Assembly: GCA_035369845.1 (NCBI GenBank)
Contig: DAOOVD010000019.1
Coordinates: forward strand, 1-43,826
Source: DAOOVD01 sp035369845
GTDB taxonomy: Bacteria > Bacillota > Desulfotomaculia > Desulfotomaculales > Pelotomaculaceae
Length of the DNA: 43,826 bases
Direction of reading: 5' to 3'
Numbering within the stretch: the first letter of the stretch is position 1; every line of letters begins with the position of its first letter. Both the position numbers and the translations under genes were made by a program. The notes under the pieces are model-generated. The model had not been told where the DNA came from, searched no databases, and worked only from the letters and a program-made list of their open reading frames with translations. Shown in pieces: positions 17,118 to 25,153 of the stretch.

Positions 17118-19496
17118 ATGAAAAAGATTGGAGTAATACTGCTTTTGGCTGTTTCACTTCCGGTTTTTTTTCTGCTCAAACCGGCAAAGAGCGACGCTTT
17201 GAGTCACCAGGCGGTTTTTGTGATCGGCCGGAAAAATTATACGGCTGACGGCCAGTCAAAGTTGATGGATGTCGCTCCTTTTGTATCCGGTGACCGTGCC
17301 TATGCGCCGGTCAGATTTTTGGGAAATGCAATGGGAATTGGAGACGACAGCATTGCCTGGGACGAGGAAAGCGGATCGGTGACGCTGTCCCTGCAGGGCA
17401 CCGTAGTCCGCCTTGCGGTGGGAAACCCGGTTATCCGCGTAAACGGCAAGGAAACGGTCATGGATGCCGTTCCCCTGCTCAAGGACGGGCGGGTTTTCCT
17501 CCCGGTGCGCTGGGTAGCCCGCTCGTTCGGATATGAGGTGGGATGGGACGAAGCCAGCGGGGCGGTGCTGCTCGGACCCCCGGGGGACCTGCCCGGGCCC
17601 CCCGCGGATGAGTCTTTCAGCCTCCCGCCGGTGGGCAGTTACGAAAATTTGAAAAGCCTGCTGGAAAGCGTAACGGTCCCGAATTACGGCCGATTTTTGC
17701 TGGAGGACGCCGCCGGCCTGGAAGCGGCGGTTTCCCAGAGTTCCAAGGCAGCCGCCGGCCGGAATGCCGCCGCTCCGACGGACTATTCCGGGACCAACGT
17801 TCAGGTTGAGGGGGTGGATGAAGCGGACGTCGTGAAAACGGACGGCAACTACATCTACCAGGTAAGCGGGGAGCGGCTGGTAATCACGCTGGCCCGGCCG
17901 GCGGAGGAGATGAAAGTCGCCGCCGTTCTCGACTATGCCGGCAAGGACTTCACCCCGCGGGAAATTTACGTGGACGGCAGCTTCTTGACAGTAATCGGGC
18001 AAACCCGCCGGTACGGGTATATGCCCAAAGACGGGGCGGGCGCCTGGGAGGACCGGGCGGCCGGGATCGTACCGCCCTACCGCATGCACGGTACGATCAG
18101 GGTGATTGTCTACGACATCGGCGACAAGTCCAATCCGAAACAGGCGCGCGAGCTGGAGATTTGCGGAAATTATGCCTCATCCCGCAAAATCGGGTCTGCG
18201 GTATACCTGGTTGCCAATAGGGAAATCTATTATTATCCCATGAAAGAGATAGAGGACCCCAAACCGGTGTACAGGGACAGCGCGGCCGGTGGCGGGCTTC
18301 TGGAGATCGACTATCCGGAAATCAAGTATTTTCCGGGATGTGTGAGGCCGAACTACTTGATTGTGGCCGGTTTCAGCCTGGACCGTCCGGATGAAAAGGC
18401 GAACGTATATGCCTATCTGGGTTCGGGTGAAAACGTTTATGCTTCCCCGGAGAACCTCTATGTGGCGGTGACGGGCTTCAGTCCGGCCGCATGGAGGGAC
18501 GGGTCCGGGACTATCCTGCCCGGTCCGCTGCCGGACCTGCAAAAGACCAGGATTTACAAGTTTGCCATGAGCGACGGAAAGCTTGCCTACCGCGCGGACG
18601 GCGAAGTGCCGGGCGCCGTGCTGAACCAGTTTTCAATGGACGAATACAACGGATATTTCCGTATTGCCACTACCAGGGGAGATGTTTGGCAGACCGGCGA
18701 AAACACTTCGAAGAACAACGTCTATGTTTTGGACGGGAAGCTCGAAGAAGTGGGGAAAATTGAGGATATCGCCCCGGGTGAGCGAATTTACTCGGTCAGG
18801 TTCACCGGCGACCGGGGGTATATGGTGACCTTTAAGACCGTTGACCCCTTCTTCGTCATCGACCTGAAAGATCCCGCCCGCCCAGGGATACTCGGGGCTC
18901 TTAAAATACCGGGCTACAGCGACTACCTGCACCCTTACGATGAAAACCACGTGATCGGTTTCGGGAAAGACACCGTGGAAATCGGTCAAAAAAGCCCGGA
19001 CGGGAGCAGCGGTGGAAGCATGGCTTTCTATCAGGGTATGAAAATGGCCATATTTGACGTCAGCGACGTAAAAAACCCCGTGGAAATGTTCAGGGAGAGC
19101 ATCGGCGACCGCGGCACCGACTCGGAACTCCTGCGCAACCACAAGGCCCTGCTTTTCTCCGCGGAAAAGGGCCTGCTGGCATTTCCCGTCCGGCTCATGG
19201 AGATCAGGGACGGCGGCAGGGCACTGGAAACGGGGTTTCCCCGGTATGGTGAATTCGTGTTCCAGGGGGCTTACGTATACGATGTGAATCTTGTTGACGG
19301 TTTTAAACTTAAGGGGAGGATTACCCACCTGTCGGACCAGGATTACCTGAAAGCCGGCAATTACTGGTACGACAGCGACAAAAATGTGGAGCGGATCATC
19401 TACATCAACGATACGCTTTACACGCTCTCCAGAAAGTTTATCAAGGCGAACAGCCTGAACGACCTCAAGGAAATCAGAACGGTCGAGATAAGCTGA
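17118..19496 (+). CDS. Secreted beta-propeller protein with copper-amine-oxidase-N-like stalk domains
   Basis: This is an exported protein of unknown function. A signal peptide (MKKIGVILLLAVSLPVFFLL) is followed by two stalk-type repeats of the copper amine oxidase N-terminal family (about residues 35-145, with APVRFLGNAMG and LPVRWVARSFGYEVGWD). Such domains are common in Firmicute surface proteins and do not imply amine oxidase activity. From about residue 215 comes the beta-propeller domain of Pfam Beta_propel type, opening TNVQVEGVDEADVVKTDGNY. The length (792 residues) suits stalk plus propeller. I chose ATG 17118, with GAAAGAGG at 17102-17109, over the upstream TTG. Divergent from the acyl-CoA dehydrogenase; ends at a terminator. 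Confidence 0.85.
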   Translation: MKKIGVILLLAVSLPVFFLLKPAKSDALSHQAVFVIGRKNYTADGQSKLMDVAPFVSGDRAYAPVRFLGNAMGIGDDSIAWDEESGSVTLSLQGTVVRLAVGNPVIRVNGKETVMDAVPLLKDGRVFLPVRWVARSFGYEVGWDEASGAVLLGPPGDLPGPPADESFSLPPVGSYENLKSLLESVTVPNYGRFLLEDAAGLEAAVSQSSKAAAGRNAAAPTDYSGTNVQVEGVDEADVVKTDGNYIYQVSGERLVITLARPAEEMKVAAVLDYAGKDFTPREIYVDGSFLTVIGQTRRYGYMPKDGAGAWEDRAAGIVPPYRMHGTIRVIVYDIGDKSNPKQARELEICGNYASSRKIGSAVYLVANREIYYYPMKEIEDPKPVYRDSAAGGGLLEIDYPEIKYFPGCVRPNYLIVAGFSLDRPDEKANVYAYLGSGENVYASPENLYVAVTGFSPAAWRDGSGTILPGPLPDLQKTRIYKFAMSDGKLAYRADGEVPGAVLNQFSMDEYNGYFRIATTRGDVWQTGENTSKNNVYVLDGKLEEVGKIEDIAPGERIYSVRFTGDRGYMVTFKTVDPFFVIDLKDPARPGILGALKIPGYSDYLHPYDENHVIGFGKDTVEIGQKSPDGSSGGSMAFYQGMKMAIFDVSDVKNPVEMFRESIGDRGTDSELLRNHKALLFSAEKGLLAFPVRLMEIRDGGRALETGFPRYGEFVFQGAYVYDVNLVDGFKLKGRITHLSDQDYLKAGNYWYDSDKNVERIIYINDTLYTLSRKFIKANSLNDLKEIRTVEIS

Positions 19497-19576
19497 CAAA
19501 GCCGGTTTTGCAAGTGTGTGCGACGCCCGGCCGTCACAAACTTCCCCGGGACGCCGGAGAAGACAGGCCGGGCAAG

Positions 19577-19607
19577 CGCCGTCATCAAATGGGGGACGGC
19601 GGTTTTT
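19577..19607 (+). terminator. Terminator after the beta-propeller gene
   Basis: CGCCGTC (19577-19583) pairs with GACGGCG (19595-19601) across an 11-nt loop, followed by GTTTTT. It reaches the stop codon of the convergent diguanylate cyclase gene. Confidence 0.6.
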
Positions 19608-20838
19608 ACATGCTCACCACGCAGTTCCTGCCGCTCTCTTTTGCCCTGTACAGCGCGGCGTCCGCGGCTTTGATCACTTCCTCGGCAGTTTTGCGGCGTC
19701 CGTTACTGCCGCACACCCCGATACTGACCGTAATGTTGAGCTTTTTCGCGTGCGTTTTGCCGGATTTAATCTGAGCCGGCTTTTTCTTTTTCCGGTCCTT
19801 CCCGCGCAGAAAGAAGCCCCTCCTGGAGATCCTTTCCCTCAGTTTTTCAAGGTGGGATGCGGCTTCGTCAACTCCCCTCCCGGGAAAAATGATGGCAAAT
19901 TCCTCACCGCCGTAGCGGAAGGATTTGCCTCCGCCGCCGACTTCCTTAATCATGGAGGCGATGTATTTCAGAACCTGATCTCCGACGTCGTGCCCGTGCT
20001 CGTCATTAATGCTTTTAAAAAAGTCGACGTCGAGCATGCCGATGGAGTACCTGCCTCCGAGCTTCATCATCTCCTCTTTCAGGGCGCGGCGGCCGGGAAG
20101 CCCTGTCAGTTCGTCCAGGTAAGCCTTGCTGTAGGAATCCTGAATAACGGCAATGACGAGGATTAGTCCGGAAACCGCAAAAAAGCAGGCCGAAGCAAAA
20201 CCGTCGTCCCTGAAGTGAAGGGCGGCCGCCGCTGCCGCCAGCGCACCGGCAAACGAACCGTCCAGGGGGGTCGTGTTTAAGGATTGCCTGACCAGGAGAA
20301 TTATAAGTACAATCATGAATATGAGTAAGGGAATCTGGGGAATGGGGGTAAGATTGAAAACGTTTGCTTTGAAAATTTTATAATTTACGGCGTTGATCAG
20401 CCGGACGTAGCCCGAGGAATACATCCAGGCCACCAGAACCAGCTGCGCCATGATAAGGGAGAAGAGGTTTTTACCGTAACGGGTGAGGATACCCCGCTCC
20501 TTTAAAAATGAAAAGGCTGCCATGTTCAGGGGAACGGCCGCGCATAGCGAGGGGTAAACCACACTCATATAAAAGGTTCTCTGATCTCCTGATGGCGCAA
20601 GGGTTGTAAGCGCAAGGCGGCTCATGGCAAGAACCGTCAGGACAAAAAAAATTCTGTTGCGGTTGAACAGGCAGCTCAGCGTCATGCCGGCAAGAAATAT
20701 TATGTAGGGGGCATTTTGGATCGAACCGGAAAGGGATTCAGTCAACGTCCCGGTTTTCCGGACAAAGACGCTGCACAGGAGGATCAGTCCAAACGGAATC
20801 GCCGTGGATTCCAGGATTTTGACAATTGCTGACTTCAT
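19606..20838 (-). CDS. Membrane diguanylate cyclase (GGDEF protein)
   Basis: This probably makes cyclic di-GMP. About residues 1-235 are hydrophobic with seven to eight predicted membrane helices and no known sensor motif. The GGDEF domain follows, with LDELTGLPGRRAL at its start, MLDVDFFKSINDEHGHDVGDQVL, and the active-site signature RYGGEEFAII. The inhibitory RxxD site that often precedes the signature is absent (KEVGGGGKSF), so product inhibition at that site is not expected. A Lys/Arg-rich insert (RGKDRKKKKP) sits late in the domain. ATG with GAGGG 5 nt before it. The amidohydrolase gene lies 74 bp upstream on the same strand. 410 residues. Confidence 0.88.
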   Translation of the reverse strand: MKSAIVKILESTAIPFGLILLCSVFVRKTGTLTESLSGSIQNAPYIIFLAGMTLSCLFNRNRIFFVLTVLAMSRLALTTLAPSGDQRTFYMSVVYPSLCAAVPLNMAAFSFLKERGILTRYGKNLFSLIMAQLVLVAWMYSSGYVRLINAVNYKIFKANVFNLTPIPQIPLLIFMIVLIILLVRQSLNTTPLDGSFAGALAAAAAALHFRDDGFASACFFAVSGLILVIAVIQDSYSKAYLDELTGLPGRRALKEEMMKLGGRYSIGMLDVDFFKSINDEHGHDVGDQVLKYIASMIKEVGGGGKSFRYGGEEFAIIFPGRGVDEAASHLEKLRERISRRGFFLRGKDRKKKKPAQIKSGKTHAKKLNITVSIGVCGSNGRRKTAEEVIKAADAALYRAKESGRNCVVSM

Positions 20839-20912
20839 CTCATCCCTCGTTCAGGAGACGACAGTGCGATCCCGGTCTTCATACGGGTAATCTCCGGACC
20901 GACGCGTTTTTA

Positions 20913-21638
20913 CTATTCCCGCGCCTGTTCCAGCAGGGAGAGGAGGTTTCGGGACAGTACCTTTTCCCGGTCTTTTCCGTGAAAAACCTGTTCCACCTTG
21001 TATCTCTCGTATGCAGGGTCGCCGAAGGGGAAATCGCTGCCGAACATAATCCGGTCCGTCCCGTATTCATTCGCGAAGTCCCTCATCTCGTGCGTGCCGG
21101 CCAGGGCGGTGTCTACGTAAACAGCCGGGTTCTCAAAGAGTCCCGTCCTTTTTAGCTGTCCGTATCCTCCGTTCAGTCCGCCCAGATGGGGAATGATCAC
21201 GGCGGTCCGGCCGCCGATTCTGTTCACCAGGGACAGTGTATTGGAAAGTTCTTCTTCAATGACGACAGGCAGGCGTAGTCTGCAAACGTGGTTGATAAAG
21301 CGCTCACAGCTTTCAGAACCATAGTCGTACACCGGTTCGCAAGGGTGACGGTGCCACTTGATTCCCGAAAAAGTTTCTCCCGGGAGGATAAAATCGTTCC
21401 ACACGAACCAGTAGCAAAAAATCATGTCCGACATGAGGCTTTCGAGGTAGGAATGGACTCTTTCACGGGATTTTTTGTACCGGTCGCTGTCCGTGAAATA
21501 CGGGTCGCAGCGGTCGTAGATCTCCTCCACGGGGGAAAACAGGGCTCCTCCTTTAATGCCGCCGCTGTCCCATTCCGGTTTAAGCCTGTCGAACGGGAGA
21601 GTCAAACCGCAGTGCGCGTGAGCGTCCAGAGCAAGCAC
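20913..21638 (-). CDS. Amidohydrolase-fold (metal-dependent TIM-barrel) protein
   Basis: This is a predicted metal-dependent hydrolase or decarboxylase of the amidohydrolase-2 type. The N-terminus LDAHAHCG is the HxH metal motif. Later barrel landmarks are KWHRHPCEP, VVIEEELS, IPHLGG and, near the C-terminus, RIMFGSDFPFGDP, which carries the conserved metal-binding Asp. At 241 residues it is compact. GTG start with GGGAG about 8 nt upstream. The gene precedes the diguanylate cyclase gene on the same strand, possibly as an operon. The substrate is unknown. Confidence 0.8.
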   Translation of the reverse strand: MLALDAHAHCGLTLPFDRLKPEWDSGGIKGGALFSPVEEIYDRCDPYFTDSDRYKKSRERVHSYLESLMSDMIFCYWFVWNDFILPGETFSGIKWHRHPCEPVYDYGSESCERFINHVCRLRLPVVIEEELSNTLSLVNRIGGRTAVIIPHLGGLNGGYGQLKRTGLFENPAVYVDTALAGTHEMRDFANEYGTDRIMFGSDFPFGDPAYERYKVEQVFHGKDREKVLSRNLLSLLEQARE

Positions 21639-21818
21639 AAAATCAACTCCCGCTATGGTTGTGGAGGCCCCGATTAGTGTGCCGGGTTTTTACGGAGTCT
21701 TACGGGGCTGCTTCCATTATATCACGGAAAAAAACTGGCGGAAATTGAGACTTTTGTCCCATGCAAATCTTTTGCCGGTCGACACCGCCCGGATTCCCTT
21801 CACAATGACAAGTAATTT

Positions 21819-21845
21819 AAAGCCGGAAAATAAATTTCCGGCTTT
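21819..21845 (-). terminator. Terminator after the XRE regulator gene
   Basis: AAAGCCGGAAA (21819-21829) and TTTCCGGCTTT (21835-21845) form an 11-bp perfect stem with a 5-nt loop, 41 bp past the stop of the XRE gene. On the minus strand the stem itself ends in CTTT, followed by an A/T-rich stretch. Confidence 0.65.
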
Positions 21846-21885
21846 CTTTTCCGGTCTGAAAGCAAATCAGGCCGGTTCTTTTTCG

Positions 21886-22224
21886 TTATTTATTTTTGCA
21901 ATGCTTGAGAATTGTTTTGCCCACGTCAATTATCATTTTGATTTCGCTGTTCGTCCTTCCCTTGAACGCCGCCAGCAGTTCGTCCAGGGCGGCGTCATGT
22001 TTTGGCCGGGGATCGCTCTGCAATAAATAATCAAAACTGGCTCCCAGAGAATTTCCTATCTGCACCAGGGTTTCTACGCTCAGTTTTCTTTCGCCCCGTT
22101 CGATTTGCCCGATATACGGGGCCGACAGATTGGTTTGCTCGGCCAGCGCCTCCTGCGTGAGTCCTTTGTTCAAGCGCATTTTTTTGATTTTTTCTCCCAA
22201 TAAGCGGTAGTTCAGCGGCCTCAT
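21886..22224 (-). CDS. XRE-type helix-turn-helix transcriptional regulator
   Basis: This is a DNA-binding regulator of the Cro/CI (XRE) family. The helix-turn-helix spans about residues 8-62, with IKKMRLNKGLTQEALAEQTNLSAPYIGQIERGERKLS as its core (split here only for reading). The C-terminal 45 residues are helical and of unknown role. The start is uncertain: the ATG at 22224 gives a natural N-terminus (MRPLNYRLLGE) but its GGGG abuts the ATG. A TTG at 22287 would add 21 residues of unlikely sequence. The gene diverges from a small DUF2007-like gene, and a 16-bp perfect palindrome lies between them, so it probably regulates itself and its neighbour. Confidence 0.82.
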   Translation of the reverse strand: MRPLNYRLLGEKIKKMRLNKGLTQEALAEQTNLSAPYIGQIERGERKLSVETLVQIGNSLGASFDYLLQSDPRPKHDAALDELLAAFKGRTNSEIKMIIDVGKTILKHCKNK

Positions 22225-22294
22225 CCCCTTTACAGCTGCTATAAGGTTGGCTGGTTGCGGGCAAAAGTATACCTTGCCTACAGGCAATTATCCC

Positions 22295-22310
22295 TTATAG
22301 TTAACTATAA
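22295..22310. promoter_or_regulatory. Perfect 16-bp palindrome, candidate XRE operator
   Basis: TTATAGTTAACTATAA is its own reverse complement. A looser relative, ATAG-CTTAAA-CTAT, lies at 22373-22386. Both sit in the divergent region between the XRE gene and the small gene at 22467, where an XRE dimer would be expected to bind. Confidence 0.5.
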
Positions 22311-22466
22311 AGGTTGACAAAAATCATTTTAATATGCGAGAAGCATGGAAACATATTGCCATAAGCTTTGAAATAGCTTAAACTATAGGTACATCAATTA
22401 TTTTGAACTGCGCTTCGTGTTGATATATTAAATTTCATGACACCGGGTAACGGGGGTGATGTATGA

Positions 22467-22670
22467 ATGACTCGTAAAATGGATTGCCGGGTCGCTGCCG
22501 CCAGAACTCTCGTCGAGGCCAATAAGATCGCCGGTTACCTCAATGACCAGGGTATTCCGACCGCCATAACGGACGACAAATTGTTCGGCTACAGCATAAA
22601 CACTGATAAAGAACACGAATTGAAGGCCCAGATGATATATCTCATAAGGTTGAAGCGATGGGTAACTTGA
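22467..22670 (+). CDS. Small protein, possibly DUF2007-like
   Basis: This is a 67-residue protein of unknown function. The segment RTLVEANKIAGYLNDQGIPT resembles the start of DUF2007 domains, which carry an alpha helix followed by an aGIPa turn and short strands; the similarity is by eye. A GGGGGTG run (22452-22458) sits about 8 nt before the ATG, a good ribosome site. It is divergent from the XRE regulator and shares its presumed operator region, so it is a likely regulatory target or partner. No signal peptide or membrane segment. Confidence 0.6.
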   Translation: MTRKMDCRVAAARTLVEANKIAGYLNDQGIPTAITDDKLFGYSINTDKEHELKAQMIYLIRLKRWVT

Positions 22671-22708
22671 AAGTTTCAGGCGACAATTGCGGTATTGCAG
22701 ATTCAATA

Positions 22709-22748
22709 TGTGTAAATATGTGGAAATAGTGGATAAAGCTGTTGATAA
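22709..22748 (+). promoter_or_regulatory. Cluster of DnaA-box-like 9-mers
   Basis: Against TGTGGATAA (reverse complement of the DnaA box), AGTGGATAA at 22728-22736 and TGTTGATAA at 22740-22748 each differ by one base. TGTGGAAAT at 22719-22727 and TGTGTAAAT at 22709-22717 are looser matches. All four lie in the same direction within 40 bp, in a region without a gene. DnaA binding is inferred. Confidence 0.4.
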
Positions 22749-22802
22749 CTGTGCGTGCTGCCGATTGTAGAAAAATTGGCTTGAAGCTCCAAAAGAACCG
22801 AC

Positions 22803-22882
22803 GTTGTTGACAAAGCATCTTGAGGCTGAAACGCTCGCTTAAGCGCTTTGCGTCAAGTGAACCGGGGGCTCGCTCGCTCCAA
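22803..22882. repeat. Dispersed intergenic repeat, copy E
   Basis: GTTGTTGACAAAGCATCTTGAGG followed by CTGAAACGCTCGCTTAAGCG and GTGAACCGG matches the reverse complement of copy A (15444-15514) over about 75 bp, with small indels. A second partial ACCTCAAGGT core lies just after it at about 22880-22891. No gene is seen between 22671 and 22984 apart from these elements. Confidence 0.6.
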
Positions 22883-22958
22883 CCTCAAGGTCACGAGCAT
22901 TTGTCCGCATGATGAGAAGAAGGCGCTGCTGTTGTTTTTGCATCTTGTAAGCAGTACG

Positions 22959-22978
22959 GCCTCCTGGAAAGGAGGCCC
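22959..22978 (-). terminator. Hairpin downstream of the 49-residue gene
   Basis: GGCCTCC (22959-22965) pairs with GGAGGCC (22972-22978) around a 6-nt loop, just after the stop codon at 22985 when read on the minus strand. The T-run is weak (GTACTGCTT). Confidence 0.4.
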
Positions 22979-22984
22979 AGATTT

Positions 22985-23134
22985 TCAGGCGGTTCCTTCC
23001 GGACGTTCTCTTCCCGCTATAACCCGGAGTGAGGCGGCGATATCCCTGGCATAAAAGAAAAAAGGAATGGTTAAAAAAATCGACGCTATTGTCAACATTT
23101 TCATGTCCGCCCCGGGCATCTCTTTATGAAACAC
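22985..23134 (-). CDS. Small single-pass membrane peptide (49 residues)
   Basis: This is a short gene of unknown function. GTG start at 23134 with a very strong ribosome site GGAGGAGGTG (23151-23142) 7 nt before it. The product begins MFHKEMPGADMKMLTIAS and has one hydrophobic segment (about residues 13-28, IASIFLTIPFFFYA). A short Arg-rich C-terminal tail follows, with the predicted topology inside by the positive-inside rule. A hairpin follows the stop codon. The start site, membrane segment and terminator together make it more credible than chance, but there is no homology evidence. It lies downstream of, and on the same strand as, the unknown and Sir2-like genes. Confidence 0.6.
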   Translation of the reverse strand: MFHKEMPGADMKMLTIASIFLTIPFFFYARDIAASLRVIAGRERPEGTA

Positions 23135-23268
23135 TTTTCTTCACCTCCTCCAGATAGTTTGGGCAAAAATTTTTTTTAAAAACGATGAAGATATTGTAAC
23201 CTTATCCATCTTGAAGAAAAGGCGCAGAAAAGCGCTTAAAAAATTATTAGTTTTACGGTTGAGGTTTT

Positions 23269-23742
23269 TCAACGGGGCCCCACAACTGACGACATATGTC
23301 CGCACCATTCGGCGGTTTCCCTGAATATGTCCTCAAGCAGAAACCTGTACACGGAACCGGCGACTGCTTTAATCTGTTCCGCCACGGTGAGCGTCGCGCC
23401 GCTGCCGAAAACTTCCCAGTCCGGAACGGTCACCGTGCCCTGCAGCCTGCTGCCGATGTTGAAGCATATGCCTTTTCCAGCGATAAACTGGTGATCGTAT
23501 ATACCGGAAAACATAGCCGGAGGCTGTATTTCGCGTCTGCTCAAAACTACGTAAAGCTTGGGCAGCATGGAGCCTACAAGCTGCCATGCCGTTTTGTGCC
23601 ACTCCACAAGCTGCAGGAGGATCACGTCGGGCGGATGCCCCTCTCCCGCCGCAGCGGTTGCAGCGAGCATGAAACCGACATCCTGCCAGGCCTGAAGTTC
23701 CTGCTCCGCGCATTCTGCTGCCAATATGGTAAAGCGCCGCAT
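23269..23742 (-). CDS. Protein of unknown function (157 residues)
   Basis: I do not recognise this protein. It has a compact mixed composition with many Ala, Glu and Trp residues (QAWQD, EWHKTAWQL, EWCGHM), a hydrophobic stretch SMLPKLYVVLS and a C-terminal helical part; no signal peptide or clear membrane span. The ATG at 23742 has GGAGGTG 6 nt before it and is preferred to the GTG at 23751. It lies 61 bp after the Sir2-like gene on the same strand, so the two may form an operon, which suggests but does not show a shared role. Confidence 0.65.
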   Translation of the reverse strand: MRRFTILAAECAEQELQAWQDVGFMLAATAAAGEGHPPDVILLQLVEWHKTAWQLVGSMLPKLYVVLSRREIQPPAMFSGIYDHQFIAGKGICFNIGSRLQGTVTVPDWEVFGSGATLTVAEQIKAVAGSVYRFLLEDIFRETAEWCGHMSSVVGPR

Positions 23743-23803
23743 GTCGCACACCTCCGGTTTTGTTTAAAGTTTTTCCTTAAGGCAGGAGCCTTCGCTGTCC
23801 GCC

Positions 23804-24706
23804 TTAATCGCCCAAAAGAGAATCGATCCCGCGCAGTCCTTCCATCGCCCCGCAGGGGAGCGGAATGTGGGGCGCGGAAATCTGAGGCTCGCGGGGATTG
23901 AGCCGCACGACCGTAATGTTGCGCCGGCTGCCGAGGTGCTCGCTCAGCCTGCGGATGGTGGGGACGCCCGTTCCTGCTCCGATTTCAACCACCAGTGCGG
24001 CGTTTTCCCGGTGGCGGTGAAGAAAATCCATGAATATCGCATTCTGGCGGTCGGTCCGGTTGCTTATCCAGGAAAAATCTCCGAACATCAGTATATTGGG
24101 CCGGGCAACCCGGCCGCAGTGGCGGCATTTGGGGATGTGCCGGGCCCGCATGGTCGAATGGTCTACCGGAACTGTTTCGCCGTTTTCCCAGATGTCGTTG
24201 CAGCAAGGGGTCAAACACTGCAGGTAATGGATCGAGCCGTGTACTTCGTAGATTTTTGATTCGGAAAAACCCGCTTTTTGGAAATGACCGTCAACGTTTG
24301 AAGTTACTACGAAATAGTCAAGGCCGAAGCGGTTTATCCATCGCAGCAGCAGTTGAAACCCCTCGTGGGGGGCGGTTTCCCGGTAGAGATTGGCCCGGTG
24401 TCCGTAGAACCCCCATCCGAAAGCCGGGTCGACGGAGAAATGGACGGGGTTCGCAGCCTCGATGAAGTTGACGCCCAGTTGTTCATACATGGGATAGGCC
24501 TTCCAGAAGCCCCGGTCCCCCCTGAAGTCCGGAAGACCCGAATCCACGCCCATTCCCGCCCCGGCGGTGATGATTATTGCCCGGCTGGACTTAACAGCTT
24601 CGGCCGCCCTGATAAATTTTTCCCTCAGTTCCAATTTATATCCCATCCCCTGCGCGTTGGTTTCAAATTTTCCCGACGGCGGACCCGCCGGTATCCGGAA
24701 ATACAT
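23804..24706 (-). CDS. Sir2-family NAD-dependent protein deacylase-like protein
   Basis: This is probably an NAD-dependent lysine deacylase or related NAD-consuming enzyme. The NAD-binding opening reads TAGAGMGVDSGLPDFRG, with the catalytic-loop segment TSNVDGHF (TQNIDG in typical sirtuins, Ser for Gln here) and the catalytic His in EVHGSIHY. Four Cys for zinc are visible as TPCC and CRHCG, followed by RPNILMFGD. The C-terminus has VEIGAGTGVPTIRR where sirtuins bind the ribose (GTS-like). 300 residues; an alternative start at the ATG of MGYKLELRE (24646) is possible, and neither start has a clean ribosome site. Substrates are unknown. Confidence 0.82.
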   Translation of the reverse strand: MYFRIPAGPPSGKFETNAQGMGYKLELREKFIRAAEAVKSSRAIIITAGAGMGVDSGLPDFRGDRGFWKAYPMYEQLGVNFIEAANPVHFSVDPAFGWGFYGHRANLYRETAPHEGFQLLLRWINRFGLDYFVVTSNVDGHFQKAGFSESKIYEVHGSIHYLQCLTPCCNDIWENGETVPVDHSTMRARHIPKCRHCGRVARPNILMFGDFSWISNRTDRQNAIFMDFLHRHRENAALVVEIGAGTGVPTIRRLSEHLGSRRNITVVRLNPREPQISAPHIPLPCGAMEGLRGIDSLLGD

Positions 24707-24820
24707 ACTTATATAGTACCCTCGCCGTCCGCCGGTTTCAATAACGCTTTGTCTTAATTTTATCGGTGTGCGGTTTTGGAAGGTATTTTAAACAGTTAAT
24801 CGAATAATGTTATTGTCCCG

Positions 24821-25110
24821 AGGTTGTTGACAAGCCGTGCGGGGACCTTGAGGCTCCAAGGAAACGGTCGATATTACGCAGCGCGGTCTGCAATCCCGCG
24901 CCTCCGGACAGCGCCCTGTCGGCGGTGAACGATAATGCCAGGCACTCGATGAAAGCACTCTGGTTCCCGGCCGGCAACACTTGATAATACATTGTCCTGG
25001 CGGCAAATTATCTGCAAACTGAGTGCCGGGCCGGCCTGAACTCAGCCGGGGCCGGCGAGTTGAAGGCGGGCCCGGTTTCGCCCGGTGCAAGCGGCAAGCG
25101 ATGCCGGCGA
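24821..25110 (+). repeat. Dispersed intergenic repeat, copy B
   Basis: This fills most of the 447-bp gap before the importer operon. It opens GTTGTTGACAAG and ACCTTGAGG (as in copies A and E), continues with blocks shared with copy D (TCCCGCGC, CAGCGCCCT, GGCGGTGAACGA) and ends with CGGCGAGTTGAAGGCGGG and CCCGGTTTCGCC shared with copy A, then ATGCCGGCG. No gene is seen here. I looked for a thiamine-type riboswitch and found none. Confidence 0.7.
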
Positions 25111-25153
25111 TATCATTCCTTTAAGGCGAATACGAGAAGGAGGGGCATTTTTC

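Noticed and set aside
18633..19499. A 288-codon antisense frame under the beta-propeller gene
   Set aside because: The sense gene has a signal peptide and recognised domains; the antisense product has none.
22848..23054. Plus-strand frame of 68 codons
   Set aside because: It overlaps repeat copy E and the better-supported 49-residue minus-strand gene, and has no ribosome site.
24707..25153. Riboswitch before the importer operon
   Set aside because: No thiamine, cobalamin or other known riboswitch core was seen; the region is repeat copy B.
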